Source of the DNA: Panopea generosa
Taxonomy: Eukaryota; Mollusca; Bivalvia; Adapedonta; Hiatellidae
Reading direction: 5' to 3'
Assembly (NCBI GenBank): GCA_029582155.1
Contig: CM055895.1
Span: forward strand, 13,290,770 to 13,354,769
DNA length: 64,000 bases
Positions 1 through 12,200 of this stretch are shown piece after piece. The position numbers and the translations under genes are program-made. Below the pieces are notes generated by a model that was given only the letters and a program-made list of their open reading frames with translations, did not search any database and was not told the origin of the DNA. Within the stretch, counting starts at the first letter, position 1. Every line of letters begins with the position of its first letter.

Positions 1-3000
1 ACATCATCATAGAGTATCTTGGAGAACCTCACAGATCTTAGCATTGGCACAAAACATAATCATATAGTATCTTGGAGACACCCACAGCCTAAATATTGAC
101 ACTAAATACCATCATAAAGAATCTTGGAGACACGAAAACTCCAAACATTGGCACTACACATCATCATATAGTATCTTGGAGACACTCACAGTCTAAACAT
201 TTTCTTTAAATGTCATCATATAGTATCTTTGAGACACCCAGAGTCTAAACATTGGCACTAAACATCATCATAGAGTATCCTGGAGACACCCACAGTCTAT
301 ACATTGACATTAAACATCATCATATAGTATCTTGGAGACAGCCACAGTCTAAACATTAACACTTAACATCATCATATAGTATCTTGGAGACACCTGCAAT
401 CTATACATTGACATTAAATATCATCATAGAGTATCTTGGAGACACCCACCGTCTAAACATTGACACTCCACATCAATATATAGTATCTTTGAGACACCCA
501 CAGTCTAAACATTGGCACTAAACATCATCATATAGTATCTTGGAGAAACTCACAGTCTAAACATTGACAGTAAACATCATCATATAGTATCTTGGAGATA
601 CCAGCAGTCTAAACATTGGCACCAAACATCATCATATAGTATCTTGAAGACACCCACAGTCTAAACATTGACACTAAACATCGTCATAGAGTATCTTGGA
701 GACACCTACAGTCAAAACATTGGCACTAACCATCATCATATAGAATCTTTAGACACCTGCAGTCTCAACATTGACACTTAACATATTCATAGAGAATCTT
801 CGAGACACCCACAGTACAAACATTGACACTTAACATCATCATATAGTATCTTGGAGAAACATGCAGTCCAAACATTGGCACTAAACATCATCATATACTA
901 TATTGGAGACATTCACAGTCTAAACATTGACACTAAACATCGTCATAGAGTATCTTGGAGGGACAAACAGTCTAAACATTGGCACTAACCATCATCATAT
1001 AGAATCTTGGAGAAACCTACAGTCTAAACATTTGCACTTACCATCATCATATAGAATCTTTAGACACCTGCAGTCGAAACATTGGCACTTAACATCTTCA
1101 TAGAGAATCTTCGAGACACCCACAGTACAAACAATGACACTTAACATCATCATATAGTATCTTGGAGAAACCTGCAGTCCAAATATTGGCACTAAACATC
1201 ATCATATACTATATTGAAGACATTCAGAGTCTAAACATTGACACTAAACATCATCATATAGTATTTTGGATACACCCACAGACTAAATATTGGCCTAAAC
1301 ATCACCATATAGTATTTTGGAGAAACCCACTGTCTAAACATTGGCACTTAAAATTATCATAGAGTATCTTTGAGACACCCACAGTCTAAACATTGAAACT
1401 AAACATTATCAAATAGTATCTTATAGACACCCACAGTCTTAATATTGGCACTAAATATCATCATTTAGTATATTTGAGACACATTCCGTTTAAACATTGA
1501 CACTAAACATCATCATAGAGTATATTGAACACCTTCAGTCTAAATATTGGCACTAAACATCATCATATAGTATCTTGGAGACACCCACAGTCTAAATATT
1601 GGCACTTAACATCACATATAGTATCTTGAAGACACCTACAGCCTAAACATTGGCACTAAACATCATCATAGAGTATCTTGGAGATAACCACAGTCTAAAC
1701 ATTGGCAGTAAACATCATCAAAGAGTATCTTGGAGACACTCACAGATCTTAACATTGGCACCAAACATAATCATATAGTATCTTGAAGACACCTACAGCC
1801 TAAATATTGACACTAAATACCATCATAGAGAATCTTGGAGACACCCAAACTCCAAAACTTGGCACTAAACATCTTCATATAGTATCTTGGGGACACCCAC
1901 TGTCTAAACATTTGCACTAAATATCATCATATAGTAACTTTGAGACACCCAGAATCTTAACATTGGCACGAAACATCATCATAGAGTATCTTGGAGACAC
2001 CCGCAGTCTATACATTGACATTAAACATCATCATATAGTATCTTGGAGACATCCACAGTCTAAACATTAACACTTAATATCATCATATAGTATCTTGGAG
2101 ACACCTGCAGTCTAAACATTGGCACTAAACATTATCATATAGTATCTTGGAGACACCCGCAGTCTATACATTGACATTAAACATCATCATATAGTAACTT
2201 TGAGACACCCAGAGTCTAAACATTGGCACTAAACATCATCATAGAGTATCTTGGAGACACCCGCAGTCTATACATTGACATTAATCATCATCATATAGTA
2301 TCTTGGAGACATCCACAGTCTAAACATTAACACTTAATATCATCATATAGTATCTTGGAGACACCTGCAGTCTAAACATTGGCACTTAACATCATCATAT
2401 AGTATCTTGGAGACACCCGCAGTCTATACATTGACATTAAACATCATCATATAGTATCTTTGAGATACCCTAAGTCTAAATATTGGCACTAAACATCATC
2501 ATATAGTATCTTGGAGAAACCCACAGTCTAAACATTGGCACCAACCATCATCATATAGTATCTTGAAGACACCCACAGTCTAAACATTGACAGTAAACAT
2601 CATCATAGAGTATCTTGGAGACACCTACAGTCTAAACATTGGCACTGAACATCATCATATAGTATCTCGGAGACACCCACAGTCTAAACATTGGCACTTA
2701 ACATCATCATATAGTATCTTGGAGACACCCACTGTCTAAACATTGGCACTAAACATCATCATATAGTATCTTGGAGACACCCACAGTCTAAACATTGGCA
2801 CTAAACATCATCATATAGTATCATGGATACACCCACAGTCTAAACATTGGCACTAACCATCATCATATAGTATCTTGGAGGCACCCACAGTCTAAACATT
2901 GGCACAAAACATCATCATATACTAGTATCATGGAGACACACACAGTCTAAACATTGGCACTAAACATCATCATAGAGTATCTTGGAGACACCCACTGTCT

Positions 3001-4606
3001 AAACATTGGCACAAAACATCATCATATAGTATCTTGGAGACACCCACTATCTAAACATTGGCACTAAACATCATCATATAGTATCTTGGAGACACCCACA
3101 GTCTAAACATTGGCACTAATATTATCATAGTTTATCTTTGAGTCACCCACAGTCTAAACACTGGCATTAAACATCATCATAGAGTATCTTGGAGACACCC
3201 ACAGTCTAAACATTGGCACTAAACATCAAATAGTATATTGGATACACCCATTGTCTATACATTGACACTAAACATCATCATAGAGTATCTTGGAGACACC
3301 CACTGTCTAAACATTGGCACTAAACATCATAAAATATATTGGATACCCCCACTCTCTATACATTGACACTAAACATCATCATATTGTATCTTGGAGACAC
3401 CCACAGTCTAAACATTGGCACCAAACATCATCATATAGTATTTTGGAGACACCCACAGTCTAAACATTGACACTAAACATCACCATAGAGTATCTTGAAC
3501 ACACCCACAGTCTAAACATTGGCACTTAACATCATCCTAGAGTAGCAAAGACATCCACAGTCTAAACATTGACACTAAACATCATCATAGAGTATCTTTG
3601 AGTCACCCACAGTCTAAGCACTGGCATTAAACATCATGATAGAATTTCTTGGAGACACCCATAGTCTAAACATTGGCACTTAACATCATAAAGTATATTG
3701 GATACACCTACTGTCTATACATTGACACTAAACATCATCATATAGTATCTTGGAGACATCCACAGTCTAAACATAGGCTCCAAACATCATCATATAGTAT
3801 CTTGGAGACAACCACAGTCTAAACATTGGCTCCAAACATCATCATATAGTATCTTGGAGACAACCACAGTCTAAACATTGGCTCCAAACATCATCATATA
3901 GTATCTTGGAGACAACCACAGTCTAAATATTGGCTCCAAATATCATCATATAGTATCTTGGAGACAACCACAGTCTAAACATTGGCACTAAACATCATCA
4001 TATATTATCTTGGAGACATCCACTGTCTAAACATTGACACTAAACATCACCATAGAGTATCTTGGACACACCCACAGTCTAAACATTGGCACTAAACATC
4101 ATCCTAGAGTATTGAAGACATCCACTGTCTAAACATTGGCACTAACCTTCATCATATAGTATCTTGGAGACTCCCACAGTATAAACACTGGCACTTAACA
4201 TCATCATATAGTATCTTGGAGACTCCCACAGTATAAACACTGGCACTTAACATCATCATATAGTATCTTGGAGACACCCCCAGTCTAAACATTGGCATTA
4301 AACATCATCATAGAGTATCTTGGTGACATCCACAGTCTAAAACTTGGCACTAAACATCATCATAGAGTATCTTGAAGTCACCCACAGTCTAAACACTGGC
4401 ATTAAACATCATCATAGAGTATCTTGGAGACACCCCCAGTCTAAACATTGGCACTAAACATCATATAGTATATCGGATACACCCACTGTCTAAAAATTGG
4501 CTCTAAACATCATCATAGAGTATCTTGGAGACACCCACAGTCTAAATATTGGCACTAAACATCATCATATAGTATCTTAGACATACCCACAACCTTAACA
4601 TTATCA
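1..4606. repeat. 52-bp satellite array
   Basis: About 88 head-to-tail copies of a 52-bp unit fill the left edge and run off the window. The unit contains catcatcatatagtatcttgg followed by agacacccacagtctaaa and cattggcact. Spacing was checked directly: successive catcatcatatag motifs at 2702 and 2754 are 52 bases apart. Copies differ by substitutions and small indels, and a few stretches (for example 3770-3970) are locally homogenised. Short reading frames here only reflect the repeat and are not genes. Confidence 0.95.
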
Positions 4607-4880
4607 CCAACTGGACATTATCATTCCCGGACGACCTCACCTCAATGGTTACTAGAACATACTTTCTTGTGTTTAGCAAGGTAATGTTGCAACCAATGAA
4701 ATTGCATACAACCAAGCTAAAGGGGATGCCCTTTATAGATGTACTCAAGGCTACAGTCTCAGTCTCAGAGACTGTCTGTCCATTTGAACTCATTGCTGTC
4801 GTTCGCCCTCCAGGGCAGCCGTAAAACGTTCAATGTTACACAGTCAAAACCTCAAGACAGTTATTCACACTGCTGCAGAA
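4607..4880. other. unique spacer next to satellite
   Basis: Non-repetitive sequence between the satellite and a SINE. A minus-strand frame (4793 to about 4600) of roughly 60 residues runs into the satellite; it matches no family I recognise and has no supporting signals. No gene is called. Confidence 0.4.
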
Positions 4881-5206
4881 GATGATTGGTTGGTTGGTTG
4901 TATGGTGTTTAGCGTTGCTTTCAACAACTTTTCATTCATATCGCGACGGTGTCTACTTGAGACAGTATTCTGAGCGCTGTCACACTGGAGTATCATGCCG
5001 CAGACACATGGTATGATACCCCACCCAGTCACATTATACTGACACCGGGCCGACCAGACATAAAACTCTCCTCTTAATGCTGAGCGTCAAGCGAGGGAGC
5101 TTCTAGTACGATGTTTAAAGTCTTTGGTATGACCCGGCCGGGGATCGAACCCACAACCTTCCGCATGCGAGGCGGACGCTCTACCACTAGACCACGTCGC
5201 GGTCTG
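4881..5206 (-). repeat. tRNA-derived SINE (family C), full length
   Basis: Read on the minus strand, it starts with a tRNA-like head: a box A region gtggtctagtggtagagc, then a box B gggttcgatcccc near 5150. A body of about 250 bp follows, ending in a (TTGG)n-type tail at 4881-4900. Head at one end and short-repeat tail at the other is the layout of a Pol III-transcribed SINE, not a functional tRNA gene. Confidence 0.8.
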
Positions 5207-5254
5207 CTACAGAATAAGCCTTTGGAAGACAATAAACGACAAAAGCAATTTTGA

Positions 5255-5712
5255 TAATCAGTTTCTATTGGATATCAAGTAATAAGAGGTTATCAGAGTT
5301 AAATGAAACATAGTTAAATCAGTTAACTACTTGATAGCAAGTAGTAAGAGGTTATCACATTTAAATGAAACATAGTTAAATCAGTTAACTATTGGATATC
5401 AAGTAATAAGAGATTATCACAGTTAAATGAAACATAGTTAAATCAGTTAACTACTTGATAGCAAGTAGTAAGAGGTTATCACATTTAAATGAAAAATAGT
5501 TAAATTTAGTTAACTATTGGATAGCAAGTAATAAGAGGTTAGCACAGTTAAATGAAACATAGTTAAATCTGTCAACTACTGGAAAGCAAGTAGTAAGAGG
5601 TTATCACAGTTAAATGAAACATAGTTAAATCAGTCAACTACTGGATAGCAAGTAGTAAGAGGTTATCACAGTTAAATGAAACATAGTTAAATAAGTTAAC
5701 GATTGGATAATA
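5255..5712. repeat. 62-bp tandem array
   Basis: About seven copies of a 62-bp AT-rich unit. Each contains the motifs agtaagaggttatcac and aaatgaaacatagttaaatc. The array is compact and shows no coding potential. Confidence 0.9.
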
Positions 5713-5799
5713 TACAACTATCTACCTTTTAAGCGATCAACGGTTAAAATTATTTATTCAAGGAAAATGATTATTGACCCAAAGCAGGAAACTATTGAC

Positions 5800-6170
5800 C
5801 GAGACGCAGTTTTTTTAATATTTTTTAATATTATTATTATTGATATTTTTATTAATAACAATATTATTATAATCATAATTATCGCTGGTGGTGTTGCTTT
5901 TGCTATTATTGCTGCTGCTGCTTTTGATGATGATATTGGTGTCTTCTATGGCAATATACAGTTGCACTGCTGCATTACTACAACATTACATAAGTCAATT
6001 ACTATTTAGAATAGGGAACATATACAACCTTACTGCTACTGTAAAAGTAAGCATTACCATCATCATTATCATCATCATCATCAGCAGCAGCAACAACAAC
6101 AACAACATCAGCGATAATGATAACACTTATGGTTATAATAATAAAAATAATATGCCACTGCTGTACTGTT
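5800..6170. repeat. Imperfect trinucleotide microsatellites
   Basis: Two blocks of low-complexity trinucleotide DNA: ATT/GCT-rich at about 5810-5940 and ATC/AGC/AAC-rich at about 6055-6170. The reading frames here translate to homopolymer-like runs of I, L, S and N and are not genes. Confidence 0.85.
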
Positions 6171-6663
6171 GTTCTGTCAGAACCGCAATGATAGAATTGA
6201 AAAACAGAGCGGTCAACTATTATTTAGCAATAAGAGATACTTTCACAGAAGACTGACACATATAACAACTGACTTTTGGACAATAACGACAGTATCAAAA
6301 CTACTTTAAACATGTTTAGAAAGGTCAATGATTGAATGATACAAAAGATCACAGAAAAAGTAAATAAAATAATAAAAGTCTATTACATATGAATAGTTAA
6401 TATTTGATTTACTTAATAAAAATACATGTACATGTACCCATAACAAGGTGAAACCATACTGAGTTGGAGTTGGAGTTAAAAAATCATAAGCGTCAGGTAG
6501 ATACCAGGTAGAAAAATAATGTGGTTGGTTTCTAATACATGCAAAGTAGAAATGTGGTTGATATGTAAGTGGTGACGGTGAACTCTAAAAAGTACCCAAG
6601 TGGTAGAAACGCAGCTGAATTAACAATTTTAGCCCTGTCTTGTTTAAACGTACAGTATTTATT
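6171..6663. other. No recognisable feature
   Basis: AT-rich unique-looking sequence. I see no gene, RNA or clear repeat here. Confidence 0.5.
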
Positions 6664-6836
6664 AACTTCGATTGTGAAACAAGTTCTCACAACTTAGACC
6701 AGAACTTAGACCAGTACTATGTATAAGCGGAAAAAGTGTTTTGCTTAAGGACACCACACATATGCCGTGATGGAGGATCGAACCCACGACCCTCCGAAAA
6801 TGGGTTCGGTGCTCTACCAATAGACCACGCGCTCCA
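6664..6836 (-). repeat. tRNA-derived SINE (family B)
   Basis: The minus strand begins with a tRNA-like head at 6836 containing box B gggttcgatcc (about 6774-6786). The core gtgtcctt-agcaa follows, and the tail ends in cttgtttcacaatcgaag. It is clearly related to the copies at 14227, 43982, 55755 and 61995. Confidence 0.8.
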
Positions 6837-8098
6837 CATTTATCTGTCAATATTCTTAAACAACTGTTCTTATTCACCAAACATGTTATATATAAGCGTC
6901 ATCCAGCCATTTCTAGATAGCAGAAATGGGAGGTATAGAATAGTCATGACCCTTGCACACTCGCTAGCTGTATACACTCACACAAGTATCATATTTCACA
7001 ACACACTGAAACACGCATTTTTGGCTTAATTTTGAGCCTTATGATTACATACAAAATTTATATATGACAAAAAAATAATAAAAACTGTCTACATTTGATT
7101 GACAAATAAAAGAAATAATATATTAGTCAAAAGAGCTAGTTTTAAATGTTTAAACACATATCAGAATTTCAAAATGGGCATTGAATGGGCTCTAGCTCGG
7201 GTAGGTACTCAAGAAAAACTGAGGAAGAGTTCCCATACATTATATAACTGATACAGATTACTTTTAAAAATCAGTCGAGCTTGGATAGCAGTCTCATGTA
7301 GGCAGGTGTGAGGCAGAACTCAGGTACTTACCAAAGTTGAAATGGTGATAAATTTACCAATTTTTATCCTTTGTAAAAAATGCAGGCTAAAAATAGTCAA
7401 GACGGGGTTTTGATTCTATATGCTTTCATCATATTTAATTTTATTTGAATAATATTTATTTTAAACTTTACATCACATATGAGATAAAACAGTGCCAAAA
7501 GATAAAAGTTTAAATATTAAACTTAAATGTTTAGAGGAAACAAACAACTACATACATGCCTACTTTAACCAGCTTTAACAGCATGTTTTATTGACTTCAA
7601 ACTGTTAGATTCCATGAAAACCTATTCGTTACTGGAACCAGATACCTTTTTCTATCTTTTATTACGATAAGAAAGTATATGCTCGAATTTAAAGAATATT
7701 TAGATAAATAGACATGATTTTCAGATTGCACAATATATATGAAGATTAATACCATCATACATTGAGACAGTAAAGAAACGTTACTCTTGGCAACATTTAA
7801 TTCATTCCAAAAAATGCATATTCAATTGAAACTAACTTTTCTGACAGTCAGAAACAACCCTTCCGACCGATTATGTATATATATTATTACAATACATAAA
7901 TCCATCTGACTATGAGGAAAGATTTGACACCTCCACCTTAACAACAAAAGTCCGACATCAACGATTTTGAAACATCAATTACACAAGACATGAAATTACT
8001 TTAATCCAATATGTATCCACAGATATTGGATAACGGGAATTTGACTGATTCGTGAAACACGTACAAAACGTTAAATGGGACGCGGGTTATATATGCGA
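6837..8098. other. No recognisable feature
   Basis: AT-rich intergenic sequence with no supported coding region on either strand. Confidence 0.5.
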
Positions 8099-9410
8099 GG
8101 GACGGTCATTATCTAGGTGGACAACCCTAAGTGTTGATTTGTGACTCATTATTTTTTAAATTTCGATTTTAATCCTTCTCAAAGTATTCTCCTTATTTCA
8201 TTATACACTTGTTCCAGCAGTTTGAGAGTTTTATGACTCCCGCAGTGAACCAATATTTAGGCCTAAGTCGGAGGTACTGAATTACAGCCCCAATCAATGC
8301 CCCTCTGTTGGCATATTTGTTCCCAGCAAGCATTTTCTTTAATTCTGGAAACAAATAAAAGTCTCCCGGAGCAAGGTCAGGACTGTAAGGAGGATGGTGT
8401 AGAGATTCCCACATGTAGGTCTTCAACAATTCTTTTGTTTTGGTAGCGGTATATGCTAGGACGTTATCGTGCTGAAGAACAACATTCTTCATTCTGAGTC
8501 TAGGCCTCAGTTTACACAAATTTGCTTTCAATTTTGGTAAAACTACACCAGAATAATAATTTGCAGTAACTGTGCGACCTTTTGGAACATAATGTGTCAA
8601 TACAACGCCTTATAATCCCAGAAAATGATGGTCGTAACTTTTCCAGCAGAAGGTGACTGTTTGAATTTCATTGGGGGCGGGGAACCAGCCAGCTCGTACC
8701 CATTGTTTGGACTGCACCTTGGATTCAGGCTCAGAATGATGAATCTATGTTTCGTCCCCTGTCACAATATGTTGCAAAAATCCATATCCCTGTCTGTTAT
8801 AACGAGACAGAAGGTCTTTAGAAGTAGTCTTGCGAACCAATGTTTGGTCTGCTGACAACTGTTTTGGCACCCATCTAGCACTAACCTTGCTCAAGCAAAG
8901 GTTGTCCCGTACGATCTTAAATACCGATCGCTTTGAGATGCTTAATCTATTAGCAACTTCTTGTAAAGTGACTCATCGATCTTTCATGATATAAGATTCG
9001 GCATTTTTTTTTGCCATTTGTGGGGTCACTATGCAAGCTGGATGCCCCCTGCCTATTGTCTATTGTTAACGTCGTTTCAACCATCACGAAAACGAGCTAC
9101 CAAAGAATAAAACGCGCTACGTGACATACATGAATCCTAAACCTATTTTCAAAATAAAAACCGGTTTTTGCCCTTCTTTAAGAAGAAATCTTATTACGGC
9201 ACGCTGTTCTTCATATGTTGAGTCCATATTACCATGTATACATGCAATGTATAAGTGACCGATTTTAGTACAATACATTGTCCGATTTTAAAAGTTATTG
9301 TTGCATATCATCTGCTAAGGTCTCATCTACCTGTGCACATCGAGTTTTTCGATATGACTTATATATTATTTAATATTTTAACAAAAGTTCACCTAGATAA
9401 TGACCGTCCC
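8099..9410 (-). mobile_element. mariner-family DNA transposon, inactive
   Basis: A 1.31-kb element bounded by 24-bp terminal inverted repeats: gggacggtcattatctaggtg at 8099 and its complement ending at 9410, 23 of 24 matching. Outside both ends lie TA-rich tracts, as expected for TA target choice, though the exact TA duplication cannot be fixed. The body encodes a broken mariner transposase on the minus strand. Confidence 0.85.
8193..9227 (-). pseudogene. mariner transposase, degenerate
   Basis: The frame starts at ATG 9225-9227 (MDSTYEEQRA) and ends near 8193, about 345 codons, the normal mariner length. Recognisable landmarks are the helix-turn-helix region, the VTGDET motif carrying the first catalytic Asp, and in the open part (8193-8600) the HDN Asp followed by SPDLAPGD, giving the D-34-D spacing typical of mariner. 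It is dead: the conserved Trp after VTGDET is a TAG stop, further stops lie near 8609 and 8990, and HDNxRPH has decayed to HDNVLAY. In a live element the protein would cut and paste the transposon. Confidence 0.85.
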
Positions 9411-9513
9411 TGGTATATATATAAAAATTATATTGGCTATAAGCTGGTACCCTAACCTAGATAATGACCGTCCCTGGTGTATATATATATTGGCTATAAG
9501 CTGGTACTCTAAC
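9392..9513. repeat. Tandem duplication of mariner 3' end plus flank
   Basis: Two adjacent copies (9392-9455 and 9456-9513) both begin with cctagataatgaccgtccc and end with ggctataagctggta. The second differs mainly in its TA-repeat length. The duplication includes the outer part of the transposon terminal repeat and the flanking DNA. Confidence 0.85.
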
Positions 9514-9767
9514 ATATTATGAATTGATCGATTTTAAATACTGTTTTAAATTTTACACAGCCAAGTTTAGACTTATTTATAGTCGCATTGTATTCTTGAA
9601 TAAATTTATATCGTAATATTGTTTTAAAATAATTAGATAACTTTTGTTTCCAAAGTGTTAAATACAAGATTATTTAATTAACAAAGGTAAAATTAAAAGT
9701 TCGCCGTTGTTGCTTAAGAAATATAGGGTTATATTTCGCGAGATATTCAGCTGTTGTTTTTATGTTT

Positions 9768-11276
9768 TCACTGGAATATCGATGAATATTTTCTATAACA
9801 ATTATCAAAACAATCATAAAATAAACTTTCCTCATTCTTCTCATAGGCACCGTAGTCACTATTTTCATCGACGTCACTATTTTCATCGATGTCACTATTT
9901 TCATCGACGTCACTATTTTCATCATCGTCACTATTTTCATCGACGTCACTATTTTCATCAACGTCACTTTCTTGACACTCCACTTCTAACCATGGATAAT
10001 ATAACAATTTCGTACGTTCATCATCATCCCAAACGTTGTCTTCGTTTGGCTCATTATCCCAAACGTTTTCTTCGTTTGGCTCATCATCATAATTTATTTC
10101 TTCTTCTTGCTCATCATCAGAATCTATTTCTTCTTCTGACTCATCGTCACAATCTATTTCTTTTTCTGGCTCATGGTCACAATCTATTTCTTCTTCTGGT
10201 TCATCATCATAATCTATTTCCTTGGAATCCTCCTCAGAGTCATCATCACCATCAGCGTCATAATTGCTAAGATCGCTTTTATCTACAAGATAACCATCTT
10301 CCTCATACTCCTCCTCTTCAGAACTAACGTATTTGTCATCGTCGTCATCGTTATAAATATATTTGCCATTATGAAACACTGAAAATTTTGGGGTCACATT
10401 ACAATACGTTGTTGTGGTCGGCGCATACCGCTCGCGTGAATAGTGTCGTTGACCACGGTATCTTGGGTAAGGTTGCCATCTGTTGAATCCGTCAGCAAAA
10501 GGTTTGCGGTTTATATGAAACTTATTTTTCGGATTATTAATGGAATGTGATATGACAGCAAAATCTTTAGTGAGACTACTGTTTATTTGAAAAGTTGGCA
10601 ATTTTAGCGGAGCACACAATGACACTGACGCAGGTGCATCTAGTTTTGTCACTGCTTTCGTCTCTACATGGTTTACAGCAGATTCTATTTTAACGTTTGA
10701 ATGTTCTGACAAACAATTCTCTACCGTTGTTACACACGTAAAAGTTGTTGGTTTAATTTCTGCGCTTAACACTTCAATAGTTGTTCCTACATTAGATGTT
10801 TCTATCTGAGACTTTACCAGTGGTGTTACTTCCAAGCACGACGTCGCAATGACAACAGGTGTCACAGTTTCAAGACGCGGTTTTACAGGATTTATGCGTT
10901 TGTGCCAACGTCCACCAGGTGAATAATTTTTCGGAAAAGAAATTTTCGTTCCTCCATTTTTTGACGAAAATTTAAAACCATGTTCACTCGAATTATACGC
11001 CACCTTTTCTACAGGTATGGTTTTACATTTTCCAGCGCCTTCCAAATGGTGAAAAATCCAAAGCCTACGGTTGTCTAATGTATACCATTTTTCGTCTCCG
11101 TCTTTTTTTGTTACTCTGATTGTATCGATATCTGATACTTTGATATTACCACTACACAATGCATCTAATGTTTCCCCGATAGATTTACCGCTATGCTTTG
11201 TGCACTTTCCAAATATACTTGAAATTTTGGCCTGACTGTAAAATATGTTTGAAGGTTTTAATTCCATTGTGGCCAT
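9768..11276 (-). CDS. Intronless acidic protein with N-terminal DNRRLW domain, function unknown
   Basis: An uninterrupted 502-codon frame starts at ATG 11274-11276 and stops at 9768. Residues about 15-95 form a compact domain with SIGETLDAL, then WYTLDNRRLWIFHHLE, then IPVEKV. The DNRRL box after a short strand recalls ParB/sulfiredoxin-fold proteins, but that is only a resemblance. Residues 100-300 are Thr/Ser-rich with a basic Arg/Tyr patch (about 270-283). From residue 305 the chain is strongly acidic: seven decapeptide repeats of the type DYDDEPEEEI (352-420) and seven hexapeptide repeats DVDENS (437-474), encoded by 30-bp and 18-bp tandem DNA repeats. No signal peptide or membrane segment is visible. 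Length and lack of stops argue that it is a real gene; it may belong to a lineage-expanded intronless family or to an unrecognised mobile element. Confidence 0.65.
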   Translation of the reverse strand: MATMELKPSNIFYSQAKISSIFGKCTKHSGKSIGETLDALCSGNIKVSDIDTIRVTKKDGDEKWYTLDNRRLWIFHHLEGAGKCKTIPVEKVAYNSSEHGFKFSSKNGGTKISFPKNYSPGGRWHKRINPVKPRLETVTPVVIATSCLEVTPLVKSQIETSNVGTTIEVLSAEIKPTTFTCVTTVENCLSEHSNVKIESAVNHVETKAVTKLDAPASVSLCAPLKLPTFQINSSLTKDFAVISHSINNPKNKFHINRKPFADGFNRWQPYPRYRGQRHYSRERYAPTTTTYCNVTPKFSVFHNGKYIYNDDDDDKYVSSEEEEYEEDGYLVDKSDLSNYDADGDDDSEEDSKEIDYDDEPEEEIDCDHEPEKEIDCDDESEEEIDSDDEQEEEINYDDEPNEENVWDNEPNEDNVWDDDERTKLLYYPWLEVECQESDVDENSDVDENSDDDENSDVDENSDIDENSDVDENSDYGAYEKNEESLFYDCFDNCYRKYSSIFQ

Positions 11277-11491
11277 TAGGAAAAAAACAAAGCACGCTCC
11301 CCTATTTACACATTCGTTACGCGTAATGGCGTATTACTACACATACATTAATTTTGTAAACCTCGATAACAAAATTCATGAAACTTGATTATAATAAACA
11401 AAACGAGAATGAAACTAGATTTTCGGGAAAAAAAAGAATATTTTACAAATAAAGCATTCGAATGAAATGTTTTGTTTGTTTGTTTTAGCAT
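11277..11491. other. Upstream region of the acidic-protein gene
   Basis: About 200 bp of AT-rich sequence between the start codon at 11276 and a MITE. It should contain the promoter of the minus-strand gene, but no convincing TATA box or initiator could be assigned. Confidence 0.35.
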
Positions 11492-11816
11492 GAGTGTAAA
11501 GTTAGTAGATAGTAAGCAGTTTGTAGTTGGGGATTCGAATAACCAACTACCGACCAGTTGCCAGTTGGGGATTCGGATTCGTTATTATAATCATTAATAT
11601 ACATAATTTACTCGTTTTTATATATCTAAAAATACATTCAATTGAAAACGGATGTATATTAATATAAAAACGGATTTATATTAATATATACCATGAGTAT
11701 ATTCATCAGAAGGTGATTCAAAATTTCAAGTTGGGGATTTGCAGCGAATCGCCAAATACCAACCAGCTGCCAGTTTGGGATTCAGACTTTGTATCACTAC
11801 CTACTAACTTTACACT
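11492..11816. mobile_element. MITE, about 325 bp
   Basis: Terminal inverted repeats of about 25 bp: gagtgtaaagttagtagata at 11492 and, inverted, tatcactacctactaacttt followed by acactc ending at 11816. Internal sub-repeats also mirror each other (cagttggggattcg and its partners near 11530, 11570, 11730 and 11770). No coding capacity, so it is a non-autonomous DNA element. The target duplication is unclear. Confidence 0.75.
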
Positions 11817-11825
11817 CTTTGTCTT

Positions 11826-12200
11826 AGGGTAATTTCCATGCCATCGGGGGCTAACATACGATGATTTAACATAACCACTATTTCCTGTAATCTTGGAAGG
11901 TTAACTAATACTCGAGCACACCTATATGCACACGTAACTGATAACTTTCACAATCGTCCCAACATACGATGATTTAACATAACCACTATTTACTGTAATC
12001 CTGGAATGTTAACTAATACTCGAGCACACCTATCTGCACACGTAACTGATAACTTTCACAATTATCTCAGACGAATGATAATGAGACATAATGCCGTTTA
12101 TCAATTATCACGGAGACTGTCACCTGGCGGGGATTCGAACTCACGACCACTGAATTGATAGTCTGATGCGCTTCATACTATGCTTACCGGTCCCGACGTT
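11826..12200 (-). repeat. tRNA-derived SINE (family A) with internal tandem duplication
   Basis: The head lies at the right end on the minus strand (box B gagttcgaatcccc near 12133) and the body continues leftward to atgccatcgggggctaac. A segment of about 117 bp starting aacatacgatgatttaac is present twice in tandem (about 11852 and 11962), unlike the other two copies of the family in this window. The tail is lost. Confidence 0.75.

Noticed and set aside
995-1362. Short reading frames within the 52-bp satellite
   Set aside because: They simply translate the tandem unit and break at every indel.
9707-10270. 187-codon plus-strand frame, His/Arg-rich
   Set aside because: Antisense of the acidic repeats of the minus-strand gene; its composition is what the reverse of GAT/GAA-rich DNA gives.
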